The notes beneath the pieces are model-generated. The model saw only the letters and a list, made by a program, of their open reading frames with translations. It was not told where the DNA came from and ran no database searches. Both the position numbers and the translations under genes were made by a program. A stretch of 64,000 bases of DNA from contig OZ244249.1 of assembly GCA_965217135.1 (NCBI GenBank), forward strand, positions 1,364,001-1,428,000. Direction: 5' to 3'. Shown here one piece after another: positions 1 to 9,114 of the stretch (positions are counted from its first letter, which is position 1; each line of letters begins with the position of its first letter). The stretch comes from HXMU1420-2 sp017643305. Its GTDB lineage: Bacteria; Pseudomonadota; Alphaproteobacteria; Rhodobacterales; Rhodobacteraceae.

Positions 1-434
1 GTGAAAACGCTTGTCTGCATGACACGCCCCTTGCCCGGATTGGCCATACCATCTGCTATGATCTACGCTTTCCGGGTCTTTTCCGCGACCTTGCGCAGGC
101 CGGCGCGGAAATCCTGTGCTGCCCGGCAGCCTTCACCAAGGTGACCGGCGAGGCGCACTGGCATGTGCTCAACCGGGCGCGGGCCATCGAGAACACCTGT
201 TTCGTCGTGTCGCCCTGCGCGGTCGGTCCGATCCATGGTGGCGGTGAAAGCTTTGGGCATTCGCTGGTTGTTAGCCCCTGGGGCGAAGTGCTTGCCGATG
301 GTGGCGACATTCCGGGCGTGATCCATGCCCGGTTGGACCTCGACGAAGTGGCAGCGACGGCGGCCCGGGTGCCAAGCCTGTGCCACGACCGCCCCTACGG
401 TATGGGCGATAGCAAGAAGAGGGAAGTGGCATGA
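1..434 (+). CDS. Nitrilase-superfamily C-N hydrolase, 3' part only
   Basis: This is the C-terminal ~143 residues of a carbon-nitrogen hydrolase; the 5' end lies outside the window and the reading frame is open from base 3. The catalytic-cysteine segment is visible as GHTICYDLRFP (about bases 54-86), followed by the family pattern PAAFTKVTGEAHWHVLNRARAIEN and a C-terminal VVSPWGEVLADGG stretch. Members hydrolyse amides or nitriles to acid plus ammonia in the cytosol with a Glu-Lys-Cys triad; only the Cys is inside this window. Its stop codon overlaps the next start (ATGA at 431-434), so it is translationally coupled to the TMA/TMAO operon. A role releasing ammonia from a nitrogenous substrate is inference. 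The substrate is not readable from the sequence. Confidence 0.85.
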   Translation, partial: ENACLHDTPLARIGHTICYDLRFPGLFRDLAQAGAEILCCPAAFTKVTGEAHWHVLNRARAIENTCFVVSPCAVGPIHGGGESFGHSLVVSPWGEVLADGGDIPGVIHARLDLDEVAATAARVPSLCHDRPYGMGDSKKREVA

Positions 435-1021
435 GTTCGCTGGGTGCCGCCTTGGGAGAGAGCTTTTCGGCCTCGCCGATGCGGTTGGGGTTCCTGAAAT
501 GGCAGTGCCGCGTGCGTCAGATGGCGATGCGCGACACCGATGGCCGCCCGGATGATGCGATCATGCCGGCCCTGTATCTTCCGAGCGAGGCGGAGCCGCT
601 GGGCCATATCATCACGCTTTTGAACAAGTCTCCCGGCTATTCCGTGACGCCGGAGCTTGTGTATATGGCCAAGAAGACCAATGATCCCGCGCAAAGGCGC
701 GATCAGGCGATCCGGTATTTCTCGGCGACCTTTTACCAGAAGGCGGCTGAGTTTTCCGACATCCTTACCGCGACTTTCCCGCCAGGCTCTCCGGGTGCGG
801 CCAAGATCCGAGCGGCCAAGACCGTGCGGCTTCGGTTCGATGCCTACAACCAGGTCTTCGATCTGAGTTGCCGGGTCTGGAAGCTGGCGCCGCGCAACCC
901 GCTGTACCAGTCTACGATAGCGCATAATCAGCTGTTCAACCCGGCGCTGCCGCCTGACACCGAAGTGCTTGGGTTCGAACCGAACTGGGACGCCTCAACC
1001 GCCGAGCCGGAGTTGCGCTGA
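431..1021 (+). CDS. Unknown 196-aa protein of the TMA/TMAO operon
   Basis: I do not recognise a named family. The product is soluble-looking, has no signal peptide or membrane segment, and contains several aromatic and basic stretches (for example FLKWQCRVRQMAMRD near the N-terminus and FDLSCRVWKLAPRNPLYQS near residue 150). The text IMPALYLPSEAEPLGHIITLLNKSPGY suggests an alpha/beta core, but this is only an impression. The start overlaps the nitrilase stop by four bases and its own stop is one base from the next ATG, so it is firmly part of the operon. Such placement between an amidase and trimethylamine monooxygenase suggests an accessory role in methylated-amine use; that is inference. 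Confidence 0.75.
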   Translation: MSSLGAALGESFSASPMRLGFLKWQCRVRQMAMRDTDGRPDDAIMPALYLPSEAEPLGHIITLLNKSPGYSVTPELVYMAKKTNDPAQRRDQAIRYFSATFYQKAAEFSDILTATFPPGSPGAAKIRAAKTVRLRFDAYNQVFDLSCRVWKLAPRNPLYQSTIAHNQLFNPALPPDTEVLGFEPNWDASTAEPELR

Positions 1022-1022
1022 G

Positions 1023-1313
1023 ATGGCCTACGGATACGTCATAGCCCAGATTGAGGTCACCGACCCCGAGACGTATCCCAGCTACAGGGCGATGGTCGAA
1101 CCCATCGTGAAGCGGTTCGGCGGCGAATTCCTCGTCCGCGGTGGCCGGGCGGAAAGCCACGAAGGTACCCCGCCTGGCGACCGCAACGTGATCATCCGGT
1201 TTCCCAGCTACGAAACCGCGCGGGACTGGTATCATTCAGCGGATTACGCTGACGCGAAAGCGCTTCGCATGTCGGCCTCGACCAGCGTTCAGACAATCGT
1301 GGAGGGAGTATGA
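1023..1313 (+). CDS. DUF1330-family protein
   Basis: A 96-residue protein with the compact dimeric alpha/beta-barrel (ferredoxin-like) pattern of DUF1330: N-terminal AYGYVIAQIEVTDPETYPSYRAM, then GGEFLVRGGRAESHEG, and C-terminal RDWYHSADYADAKALR. I start it at 1023 because the ATG follows the upstream stop by one base and the homologous region begins there. Its stop overlaps the tmm start region (TATGATGG). DUF1330 proteins are small cytosolic proteins without an agreed activity. Being between an unknown gene and tmm, it may help handle a reactive product or stabilise a partner; this is inference only. Confidence 0.85.
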   Translation: MAYGYVIAQIEVTDPETYPSYRAMVEPIVKRFGGEFLVRGGRAESHEGTPPGDRNVIIRFPSYETARDWYHSADYADAKALRMSASTSVQTIVEGV

Positions 1314-2647
1314 TGGTCAAGCGCATTTGTATCATCGGGGCAGGGCCGTCAGGACTTGCGCAACTCCGGTCCTTCCAGTCGGCCGCCGAGCAGGGCGCCG
1401 AAATCCCCGAGATCGTCTGCTACGAAAAGCAGGCCGATTGGGGCGGCCTGTGGCGCTATACATGGCGTACCGGCGTGGATGAGCATTGCAATCCCTGCCA
1501 TGGCTCGATGTACCGTTACCTGTGGTCGAACGGGCCCAAGGAAGGCCTGGAGTTCGCCGACTACACCTTCGAAGACCACTTCGGAAAGGCGATTGCATCC
1601 TATCCGCCGCGGGCCGTGCTGTTTGACTACATCGAAGGCCGGGTCAAGAAGGCCGGTGTGCGCAAATGGATCCGGTTCAACACGGTCGTACGCGACGTGC
1701 GAACCGTAGAAGGTGGTTTCGAGGTGACCGCGCGGGACTGTGAGAGCGATACCGAAACCAGGGAAATCTTTGACCACGTGATCGTGGCGTCGGGGCATTT
1801 CAGCTTTCCCAACGTACCGCATTACCCTGGCTTCGAGACCTTCAACGGGCGCATCCTGCACGCGCATGACTTCCGAGACGCGCGTGAGTTCGAGGGCAAG
1901 GATATTCTGATCCTGGGCACCTCGTACTCGGCCGAAGACATCGGCTCGCAGTGCTGGAAATACGGCTGCAACTCAGTCACCGTTGCCCACCGCACGGCGC
2001 CGATGGGTTTTGACTGGCCAGACAATTGGCAAGAGGTTCCCAAGCTTGAACGGGTAGACCGCAAGACCGCGTACTTCTCGGATGGCACCTCCAAGGATGT
2101 CGATGCGATCATCCTGTGCACAGGCTACCGGCACCACTTCCCGTTCCTGCCAGACGATCTGCGGCTTAAGACGACGAACCGACTTGCGTCGTCGGACCTT
2201 TACAAAGGGGTCGTCTATGCAGGCAATCCGGACCTCTTCTACCTGGGCATGCAAGACCAATGGTTCACATTCAACATGTTCGACGCCCAGGCGTGGTGGG
2301 TACGCGACGTGATCCTTGGCCGCATCGCTCTGCCGGACGCCGCGACGATGGAGGTTGACTGGAAACAGCGGCAGGCCGACGAGGACGTTCTGGCCGACGA
2401 CTACGCCTGCATTGCCTACCAGGGGGCCTACACGCTCGAACTGATTGCCGAGACCGACTACCCGACCTTCGATGTCGAGGCTGCCAACCAGGCGTTCTAT
2501 GAATGGAAGAAGCACAAGAAGAAAGGGATAATGGAATTCCGCGACAACGGGTATGTAAGCCCGATGACCGGAACCAAGGCGCCACCTCACCACACGGTTT
2601 GGAAGGATGCGCTGGACGACAGTCTTGAGGACTACCTTAAGACTTGA
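1313..2647 (+). CDS. tmm: Trimethylamine monooxygenase (flavin-containing monooxygenase)
   Basis: It oxidises trimethylamine to trimethylamine N-oxide with NADPH, FAD and O2. Visible motifs: the FAD site GAGPSG (residues 9-14), WGGLW (residues 43-47), the FMO fingerprint FNGRILHAHDF (about 177-187) and the NADPH site GTSYSAED (about 202-209), followed by ILCTGYRHHFPFLPDDLRL. The 444-residue length fits marine Tmm. I prefer the ATG at 1313 over 1310, because GGAGGGA at 1301-1307 is then correctly spaced. It sits directly upstream of the TMAO importer and demethylase genes, as expected for Tmm. Assignment follows from close resemblance to the characterised Roseobacter enzyme; related FMOs can also oxidise other amines or sulfides. 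Confidence 0.95.
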   Translation: MVKRICIIGAGPSGLAQLRSFQSAAEQGAEIPEIVCYEKQADWGGLWRYTWRTGVDEHCNPCHGSMYRYLWSNGPKEGLEFADYTFEDHFGKAIASYPPRAVLFDYIEGRVKKAGVRKWIRFNTVVRDVRTVEGGFEVTARDCESDTETREIFDHVIVASGHFSFPNVPHYPGFETFNGRILHAHDFRDAREFEGKDILILGTSYSAEDIGSQCWKYGCNSVTVAHRTAPMGFDWPDNWQEVPKLERVDRKTAYFSDGTSKDVDAIILCTGYRHHFPFLPDDLRLKTTNRLASSDLYKGVVYAGNPDLFYLGMQDQWFTFNMFDAQAWWVRDVILGRIALPDAATMEVDWKQRQADEDVLADDYACIAYQGAYTLELIAETDYPTFDVEAANQAFYEWKKHKKKGIMEFRDNGYVSPMTGTKAPPHHTVWKDALDDSLEDYLKT

Positions 2648-2673
2648 GGGAGTGGGGAAACCCCCGCCAAATC

Positions 2674-2690
2674 CGCGGCTGCATGCCGCG
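2674..2690 (+). promoter_or_regulatory. Hairpin between tmm and tmoX
   Basis: A perfect six-base-pair stem CGCGGC/GCCGCG with a five-base loop lies in the 64-bp gap between tmm and tmoX. No T-run follows, so it is not a classical terminator. It may mark an mRNA processing or stabilising element that allows tmoX to be expressed more strongly than tmm, or be part of a promoter region; neither is shown. Confidence 0.4.
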
Positions 2691-2711
2691 TAGCAACATG
2701 GGAGTGTTGAA

Positions 2712-3665
2712 ATGAAGAAACTTACATTGCTCGCCACGGTGTGCTCGATGGCTATGATGGGCGCTGCTGCAAGTGCTAAAGATAGCGACGATCCGATCGT
2801 GATCCCGATCCACAACTGGTCGAGCCAGATTGTGATGTCGAACGTCGTAGGCCAGATGTTCGAAGAAATGGGCCTGAACGTCGAGTTCATCACCACTGAC
2901 AGCCAGGCGGTTTACGAGTCGGTTCGTCTGGGCGACGTCGCCTTGGAACTCGAAGTCTGGGAAGGCGCCTTCGGTGCGTCCTTCCGCGAGGCGCTGAAGA
3001 AGGGCGGCCTGCATGACGCCGGCGACCATGACGCGGTGACCCGCGAAGACTGGTGGTACCCGATGTGGACCAAGGAAGCTTGCCCCGGCCTGCCGGATTG
3101 GCAAGCGCTGAACGCTTGCGCCGCGGTCTTCGCCACCGCCGAGACCGGCGACAAGGGCCGTTACCTTGACGGTCCGGTGGACTGGCTGAAGCATGGTCAG
3201 GAGCGTGTTGAAGCGCTGGGCATGGACTTTGTCGTTGTGAACGCTGGATCGGCTGCCGCGCTCTGGGCCGAGATCGGTGCAGCGGAAGCCAACAAGACGC
3301 CAGTTGTCGTTTTCAACTGGACGCCGAACTTTGCCGAAGCTGTCTGGCCCGGTGAATTCGTCGAGTTCCCGGCCTGGGAAGACGGCTGCGACACCGATCC
3401 GGCCGTTGGCCCGAACCCGGACGCGCTCTATGACTGTGGCAACCCGGCGACCGGCTATCTTAAGAAGGCGGCCTGGGATGGAATGAAAGATAAGTGGCCC
3501 TCGGCGTACTGTACGCTGACCAATATCTCGTTCACTAACCCGCAGATCGCCGAGATGGCCAAGCTGGTCGACACCGATGAGCTGGAGCCGGAAGAGGCCG
3601 CCGAAGAGTGGCTGGCCGCGAACCGCGCTGTTGTCGATCCGTGGATGGCAGCTTGCTCGAGCTGA
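2712..3665 (+). CDS. tmoX: TMAO ABC transporter, periplasmic substrate-binding protein
   Basis: A 317-residue ABC binding protein of the glycine betaine/choline type (OpuAC-like). The first ~22 residues form a signal peptide (MKKLTLLATVCSMAMMGAAASA), so it is exported to the periplasm. Aromatic residues typical of a quaternary-amine cage are seen, e.g. IPIHNWSSQ, ELEVWEGAFG, DWWYPMW and VVFNWTPNF. Position between tmm and the ATPase/permease genes makes TMAO the likely ligand; glycine betaine-type ligands remain possible. It is followed by a strong hairpin that could keep its transcript abundant, as is usual for binding proteins. Confidence 0.92.
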   Translation: MKKLTLLATVCSMAMMGAAASAKDSDDPIVIPIHNWSSQIVMSNVVGQMFEEMGLNVEFITTDSQAVYESVRLGDVALELEVWEGAFGASFREALKKGGLHDAGDHDAVTREDWWYPMWTKEACPGLPDWQALNACAAVFATAETGDKGRYLDGPVDWLKHGQERVEALGMDFVVVNAGSAAALWAEIGAAEANKTPVVVFNWTPNFAEAVWPGEFVEFPAWEDGCDTDPAVGPNPDALYDCGNPATGYLKKAAWDGMKDKWPSAYCTLTNISFTNPQIAEMAKLVDTDELEPEEAAEEWLAANRAVVDPWMAACSS

Positions 3666-3687
3666 TCCAAGCTTGAATTGACACACC

Positions 3688-3719
3688 CACCCGCCCCGTA
3701 CGACGATTCGGGGCGGGTG
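3688..3719 (+). promoter_or_regulatory. Strong intercistronic hairpin after tmoX
   Basis: An 11-bp perfect inverted repeat (CACCCGCCCCG at 3688-3698 with CGGGGCGGGTG at 3709-3719, 10-base loop). There is no T-run downstream and the next gene starts only 22 bases later, so it probably protects the tmoX message from 3' decay or attenuates downstream expression rather than ending transcription. This pattern is common after binding-protein genes. Confidence 0.65.
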
Positions 3720-3740
3720 ACCCGATGACAGGGGATGGGA

Positions 3741-4760
3741 ATGGCACCGGTAATTTCGGCGAAGAATGTATGGAAACTCTTCGGATCCGACCCCGAGCGC
3801 TACTTGCGGGACATGCCTGCCGACCGCAGTTTTGACGAGATCCGCGCCGATGGATACATCGCCGGGGTCAAGGACGTCTCGGTCGATGTTGGCAAAGGCG
3901 AGATGCTTGTGATCATGGGGCTTTCGGGCTCTGGCAAATCGACCTTGGTGCGCTGTTTCAGCCGGCTACACGACATCACCGGCGGGACCATCGAAGTCGA
4001 CGGCCAGGATATCATGTCGCTCAAGGAAAGGGACCTGATCGATCTGCGCCGGTCCAAGATGGGCATGGTATTTCAGTCCTTTGGGCTCTTGCCACACCGG
4101 ACGGTTCTGGAAAATGTCGCCTTCCCGCTGGAAATGCGCGGGCAGGATCGACACACTCGGCGCGAACGCGCGCTGGAAGTGGTGCGCCTTGTCGGCCTGG
4201 AGGGCCGTGAAGATTATTTCCCGCGTGAGCTTTCGGGTGGCCAGCAGCAGCGTGTGGGCATCGCGCGCAGCCTTGCGATTGAGCCTGACATCTGGTTCCT
4301 GGACGAGCCGTTCTCGGCGCTCGACCCACTGATCCGGCGCGAAATGCAGGACGAGTTCCTGCGTCTGCAGGAGCTGCTGGGCAAGACCATTGTCTTCATT
4401 ACCCATGATTTCGACGAAGCGCTGCGCCTTGCCGACCGCATCGCGATCATGAAGGACGGCGCGATTGAGCAGTGCGATACGCCCGACAAAATCGTGATGC
4501 ACCCGGCCACCGAATATGTGCGCAAGTTTACCGAAGACATCGACAAGGCCCGCGTTGTGCACGCCCGCGGCCTGTCGCTCCCGATCAACGGCGCTACTGT
4601 CGAAGGCCCGCCTGTCGACGGCAGGGCAAGGATCCAGGATTTGGCCCGTCAGTTGGTCAACGAGACCCGCGAGGTGATCCCGGTGGCTGACGAGAACGGC
4701 AAGGTGATTGGCGTCATGCAGCGCAAGGATGCGCTTGACTTGCTTCTGGGAGCAGGGTGA
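3741..4760 (+). CDS. tmoW: TMAO ABC transporter, ATP-binding protein
   Basis: A 339-residue ProV/OpuAA-type ATPase. It has Walker A GLSGSGKST (about residues 60-68), signature LSGGQQQR (about 164), Walker B WFLDEPFSALDP, and H-loop FITHDFDEA. After the ATPase core a C-terminal CBS-like tail is present (VIPVADENGKVIGVMQRKDAL), a feature of betaine-type importers that may sense ionic strength or ligand. I start at 3741 because AGGGG at 3730-3734 is correctly spaced to it; an ATG six bases earlier is possible. The stop overlaps the permease start. It energises TMAO uptake at the inner face of the cytoplasmic membrane. Confidence 0.92.
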   Translation: MAPVISAKNVWKLFGSDPERYLRDMPADRSFDEIRADGYIAGVKDVSVDVGKGEMLVIMGLSGSGKSTLVRCFSRLHDITGGTIEVDGQDIMSLKERDLIDLRRSKMGMVFQSFGLLPHRTVLENVAFPLEMRGQDRHTRRERALEVVRLVGLEGREDYFPRELSGGQQQRVGIARSLAIEPDIWFLDEPFSALDPLIRREMQDEFLRLQELLGKTIVFITHDFDEALRLADRIAIMKDGAIEQCDTPDKIVMHPATEYVRKFTEDIDKARVVHARGLSLPINGATVEGPPVDGRARIQDLARQLVNETREVIPVADENGKVIGVMQRKDALDLLLGAG

Positions 4761-6745
4761 TGGCCGTGACCTCGGCAGCCGATATCGGTGGCCACACAGA
4801 CCAGTCAGCCAAACGGGATCCGGTTCTTATCGGCCTACTGGCCGCAGCTTTCGTCCTGATGGCGGCCTACGCTCTGGGGATTTTGCCAACTTGGCTTTAC
4901 CGGGTGCCAGAGGAATGGATCCCACCTACTGCCGAGATGCTCGATGTCGTTTTTGCCTTTGTCCAGAACGATCTGGGCCTGATCCATTTGACGCGGTTCA
5001 TCGCTGAGGGACCGCTGGAATTCCTGCTGGATGCCACTGCGAACCTGCTCTACGGCAAGCGCCGTTGGCCATATCTTGGTCCAATCCCCTGGACCGCGAT
5101 TGCCGCGGCCACTGCGGTTCTGGGCTACTACCTTGGCGGCTGGAAGATGGCCGCGCTGGCCGGCGGAACCTTCATTTGGACTGCCTTGATCGGCCAGTGG
5201 GATATCGCGATGCAGACCATGTCGGTTCTGGTCGTGGCAGCCCCCTTTGCCTTTCTTATCGGGCTTCTGCTGGGCATAGCCGCTTGGAAATACAAATGGG
5301 TCGACAGGGTGATCAAGCCGATCCTGAGCATCCTGCAAACCCTGCCGTTCTTCACTTATCTCCTTCCGGCGGTGATCTTCTTCAAGGTCGGCCCAACAGC
5401 GGGCGCTGTGGCGACGATCATCTACGCGATCCCGCCGATGATCCTGATGACGACACTCGGCTTGAAAAAGGTCAGCCCCGAAGTGGTCGAGGCGGGCAAG
5501 ATGTCGGGCTGTACCCGCTGGCAGATGCTGACCCGCGTCTATCTGCCCGCGGCCCGCACCGAGCTTCTGGTCGGTGTCAACCAGGTCATTATGCTCTGTC
5601 TGGCAATGGTCGTTTTGACCGCGTTTATCGGTATGCCAGGGCTGGGGGCGAAGCTTCTGGCGATGATGGGCAGCTTCAAGCTGGGCCGGTCCTTCGAGAT
5701 CGGCATAACCATCGTGCTTTTTGCGATCATGCTGGACCGCCTTTCCAAGGCCTGGGTTGAAAAGCAGCCATATCACCACGAAAAGGGTACGCCGTGGTGG
5801 CAGCAGCACGCTTACCTGCTGGGCGGTGTGGCGCTGTTCGTGATATTCTATATCCTCGCGCAGTTCATCGACGTCTTTGCTGAAATCGGACGCCGCCAGT
5901 CGTTTTCCAAGGGCAAGGAAATCGACAAGGTCATCAAAGGGTTTCTGGCCATCGAAGGGGTCAATGCCGTCACCGACTGGCTACGCTGGTTCCTCAATGT
6001 CAAGGTGTTGATCCCTTTCCGTAATTCGCTCCTGTGGATCCCAACCTCGGCTTTCATCCTCTTGATCACGGCGCTGACCTACTGGATTGGCGGCAAGCGC
6101 CCGGCGATCTGGGGTTTCATCTTCTTCACCATAATTGCCTTCTCGGGCTGGTGGGACCGGTCGGTCATCACGCTCTACACGGTCATCTCGGCGGTCATCA
6201 TCTCGATGCTGATTGGCATCCCGCTTGGCATTTTTGCAGCCCGATCTGCCAAGTGGTCGCGCCGGATTCTTCTGGCCTGCGACACCGCGCAGACCTTTCC
6301 CAGCTTCATCTACCTGATCCCGGCGATCATGCTTTTTGGCGTCAATGATGTGGCCGTGGTCTTTGCCATCGTGATCTTCACCACCGTTCCGCTGACCCGC
6401 TATACCATCGAGGGGCTGCGCACCGTGCCGCCCGAGATTACCGAAGCGGCTGATATGTCCGGCGCGACACGGCGGCAGAAGCGGTGGTCAGTGCAACTGC
6501 CGATGGCGTTGCCGACCATGGCCGTCGGCTTCAATCAGGCGATCATGTTCGCCTTTTTCATGGTGATCATCGCCGCCTTCATCGGCACCCAGGATCTGGG
6601 CCAGGAACTGCAGCGCACGCTGGCGGGCACTGAGCTTGGTAAGAATATCGTTCTCGGCCTCAACGTTTCGCTGATGGCGCTGACTTTTGACCTTGCTGTC
6701 ATGTCATGGGCCGAGAACCGCAAGAAGGTGCTGGGTCTGACATGA
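4760..6745 (+). CDS. tmoV: TMAO ABC transporter, fused double permease
   Basis: A 661-residue integral membrane protein containing two ProW-type permease domains in tandem, separated by a poorly conserved linker with further hydrophobic segments. Two EAA-type loops for ATPase docking can be seen: EAGKMSGCTRWQML in the first half and EAADMSGATRRQKR in the second. Typical importers of this family use two copies of a ~280-residue permease; here both are in one chain, as in the described TmoV. GTG at 4757 and ATG at 4760 both fit; the ATG overlaps the tmoW stop. The stop overlaps the tdm start (ATGA). Substrate TMAO is inferred from neighbours. Confidence 0.92.
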   Translation: MAVTSAADIGGHTDQSAKRDPVLIGLLAAAFVLMAAYALGILPTWLYRVPEEWIPPTAEMLDVVFAFVQNDLGLIHLTRFIAEGPLEFLLDATANLLYGKRRWPYLGPIPWTAIAAATAVLGYYLGGWKMAALAGGTFIWTALIGQWDIAMQTMSVLVVAAPFAFLIGLLLGIAAWKYKWVDRVIKPILSILQTLPFFTYLLPAVIFFKVGPTAGAVATIIYAIPPMILMTTLGLKKVSPEVVEAGKMSGCTRWQMLTRVYLPAARTELLVGVNQVIMLCLAMVVLTAFIGMPGLGAKLLAMMGSFKLGRSFEIGITIVLFAIMLDRLSKAWVEKQPYHHEKGTPWWQQHAYLLGGVALFVIFYILAQFIDVFAEIGRRQSFSKGKEIDKVIKGFLAIEGVNAVTDWLRWFLNVKVLIPFRNSLLWIPTSAFILLITALTYWIGGKRPAIWGFIFFTIIAFSGWWDRSVITLYTVISAVIISMLIGIPLGIFAARSAKWSRRILLACDTAQTFPSFIYLIPAIMLFGVNDVAVVFAIVIFTTVPLTRYTIEGLRTVPPEITEAADMSGATRRQKRWSVQLPMALPTMAVGFNQAIMFAFFMVIIAAFIGTQDLGQELQRTLAGTELGKNIVLGLNVSLMALTFDLAVMSWAENRKKVLGLT

Positions 6746-9114
6746 AAAAGATGAGCTTTATCGAGCACCCCTGGGAGCGGGGGGGCGTGATCGCGCCGGG
6801 CCTGCCGATCCTGCCGCATGGGGTGGAGCGCCACCCGGTGCCGGGCGGCGGATCGCGCGCGGTGCCGGTCTACCGGGGCGACGAGATCAGTGTGCTCGAC
6901 AAGGACGGTCTGCAACCAGGAGAACTGGTCTTCTTTGCGCCGGACCGCAGTTCCAGCGCCGCGATGCTGGGCCGCACTGGGCATGGTCGGCCGACCGCCA
7001 CCATCGGGGTCCTGGCCAATGGCTCGCGTTCCGGTGCCAAAGTGCTGAAGGCGCTTGCCACAGCTGGCTTCAACATCGAAACTGGCGATGCCGTGCCGCT
7101 TTTTGACGGCGGCTCCCGCCCGGGCGACACCGAGACCATGACCGCCGAATGCGACGGGCTCTTGATCTGTGCGGCCCCAGGCGGGCCGATGAGCCCCGAG
7201 GCGCAGGATGCGCCGACCGAATTGATGCTCTACATCCGCCGCGCGGATCCAGGCAACGCCAAGGACCCGCTGGGCCCACCCGATCCGTTGGCCGACCCGC
7301 TACAGGACTTCAACATCCTGCCGGGCAATGCCACGGCCTTCGAGGTCAGGAAGGGTGAGTTCATCCAGGTACTTGACGTGCAGGGGCGGGAGTGCTCGGA
7401 CTTCCAGGCATTTTCACGCCGTGCTCTCGATAGTGGGCTGGAACGGGAAATTGATCCTACCACCACGCGCAGCCTGATGGGCAGCCTCTATCCCAATCCG
7501 GGTATCTTTTCGAAATACTGGAGCGTCGATCAGGAACCGCTGGTCGAGATTGTGCAGGACACGTGTGGGCGGCATGACACCTTTGGGCTGGCCTGTACGG
7601 CCCGGTACTACGAGGATCTCGGCTACCCCGGCCACGTCAACTGCTCGGATAACATGAATGCCGACCTCGGCAGGTTCGACATCCGCCCGCGCGGCGGCTG
7701 GCCGGCGATCAACTTCTTTTTCAACACCATGCTGGACGACACCAACGCTATTGGCATGGACGATCCCTGGTCGCGTCCGGGCGATTACGTGCTCTTGCGA
7801 GCACTCAGCGATCTGGTCTGCGTCAGCACCGCCTGTCCCTGCGATGTAGATCCGGCAAACGGCTGGAATCCGACGGATATCCAGGTGCGCACCTACAAGG
7901 CCGACGAGGATTTTCAGCGCTCGGTCGGTTACAGAAAGTCTGCGGAGGCTGATGTGGAAGAGACTAAGAAAACCGCGTTTCACGATTGCTTTGCGCGGCA
8001 CACCCAGGACTTTGTCGAATACAACGGCTTCTGGCTGCCCAACAGCTTTCCCAAGCATGGCTCGATCGACGAATACTGGGCTGTGCGCGAGGGTGTGGCG
8101 ATCATGGATCTGTCGCCTCTGCGCAAATACGAGGTGACCGGCCCGGATGCCGAAGAGCTTATGCAGGCCTGCGTCACCCGCAACGTCAAGAAGATCAGCG
8201 TTGGACAGGTCAGCTATACCGCAATGTGCTACGAGCATGGCGGCATGATCGACGACGGTACGATTTATCGGCTGGGTGACACCAATTTTCGCTGGATCGG
8301 TGGCAACGACACCAGTGGGCTGTGGCTGAAGGAACAGGCCGAAAAGCGCGGGCTGAACGCCTGGGTACGGCCCTCGACCGACCAGTTGCATAACATTGCC
8401 GTGCAGGGCCGGCATTCGCGAGACATTATGGCCGAGGTGTTCTGGACGCCGCCGACCCAGCCTACCGTGGAAGAGCTGCCGTGGTTCCGGCTGACAGTGG
8501 CACGGATTGGGGACTATTCCGGCAAGGCTGTGGTGATCTCCCGCACCGGCTATTCCGGAGAACTGGGCTACGAGGTTTTCTGCCATCCCAAGGATGCCGT
8601 TGAAGTCTTTGACGCCATCTGGGAGGCAGGGCAGGAGTACGGGCTGACGCCGCTGGGCCTTGCGGCGCTGGACATGATGCGGATTGAGGCGGGGCTGATT
8701 TTTGCCGGTAGCGAGTTCGACGACACAATAGACCCCTACGAGGCTGGGATCGGCTTCACGGTACCGCTTAAAACCAAGGAAGACGATTTTATCGGCCGCG
8801 CGGCACTGGAAGAGCGCAAGGCGCATCCGCACCGCAAGCTGGTCGGCTTCGAGATCGAAGGCGGCACGGTGCCTTCGCCGGGCGACTGTGTGCGTGTCGG
8901 CAAAGCCCAGGTCGGCGAGATTACTTCGGCGATGAAATCCCCTTTGCTTGGCAAGGTGATCGCACTTGGGCGGGTGGCCACTCAGCATTCCGAGATCGGC
9001 ACCGAGATCGAGATTGGCCAGCTTGATGGGCAGCAAAAGCGCCTGAAAGCCCGCGTCGTGCCTTTCCCGCATTTCGACCCCAAGAAAGAGCGGGTCAAAG
9101 GGAACTACGATTGA
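6742..9114 (+). CDS. tdm: Trimethylamine N-oxide demethylase (DUF1989 plus GcvT domains)
   Basis: A 790-residue two-domain enzyme that converts TMAO to dimethylamine and formaldehyde. The N-terminal half carries a DUF1989 domain with cysteine/histidine motifs expected to bind zinc (QDTCGRHDTFGLAC, then STACPCDVDPANG around residues 365-380). The C-terminal half is a GcvT-like tetrahydrofolate-binding domain with RTGYSGELGYEVF and MRIEAGLIF, which can capture the formaldehyde as methylene-THF. I chose the ATG at 6742 because it overlaps the tmoV stop and matches the family start. It ends the TMAO pathway in this operon; dimethylamine would be further degraded by enzymes not in the window. Confidence 0.94.
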   Translation: MKKMSFIEHPWERGGVIAPGLPILPHGVERHPVPGGGSRAVPVYRGDEISVLDKDGLQPGELVFFAPDRSSSAAMLGRTGHGRPTATIGVLANGSRSGAKVLKALATAGFNIETGDAVPLFDGGSRPGDTETMTAECDGLLICAAPGGPMSPEAQDAPTELMLYIRRADPGNAKDPLGPPDPLADPLQDFNILPGNATAFEVRKGEFIQVLDVQGRECSDFQAFSRRALDSGLEREIDPTTTRSLMGSLYPNPGIFSKYWSVDQEPLVEIVQDTCGRHDTFGLACTARYYEDLGYPGHVNCSDNMNADLGRFDIRPRGGWPAINFFFNTMLDDTNAIGMDDPWSRPGDYVLLRALSDLVCVSTACPCDVDPANGWNPTDIQVRTYKADEDFQRSVGYRKSAEADVEETKKTAFHDCFARHTQDFVEYNGFWLPNSFPKHGSIDEYWAVREGVAIMDLSPLRKYEVTGPDAEELMQACVTRNVKKISVGQVSYTAMCYEHGGMIDDGTIYRLGDTNFRWIGGNDTSGLWLKEQAEKRGLNAWVRPSTDQLHNIAVQGRHSRDIMAEVFWTPPTQPTVEELPWFRLTVARIGDYSGKAVVISRTGYSGELGYEVFCHPKDAVEVFDAIWEAGQEYGLTPLGLAALDMMRIEAGLIFAGSEFDDTIDPYEAGIGFTVPLKTKEDDFIGRAALEERKAHPHRKLVGFEIEGGTVPSPGDCVRVGKAQVGEITSAMKSPLLGKVIALGRVATQHSEIGTEIEIGQLDGQQKRLKARVVPFPHFDPKKERVKGNYD

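Noticed and set aside
1973..2896. A 307-codon minus-strand frame, and others antisense to the tmm-tmoV genes (2637-3686, 4835-5809)
   Set aside because: They overlap well-supported genes on the plus strand and show no protein family likeness.
7414..9072. A 552-codon open frame on the minus strand
   Set aside because: It is entirely antisense to tdm, whose motifs are clear; it has no ribosome site and its composition is typical of a shadow frame in G+C-rich DNA.
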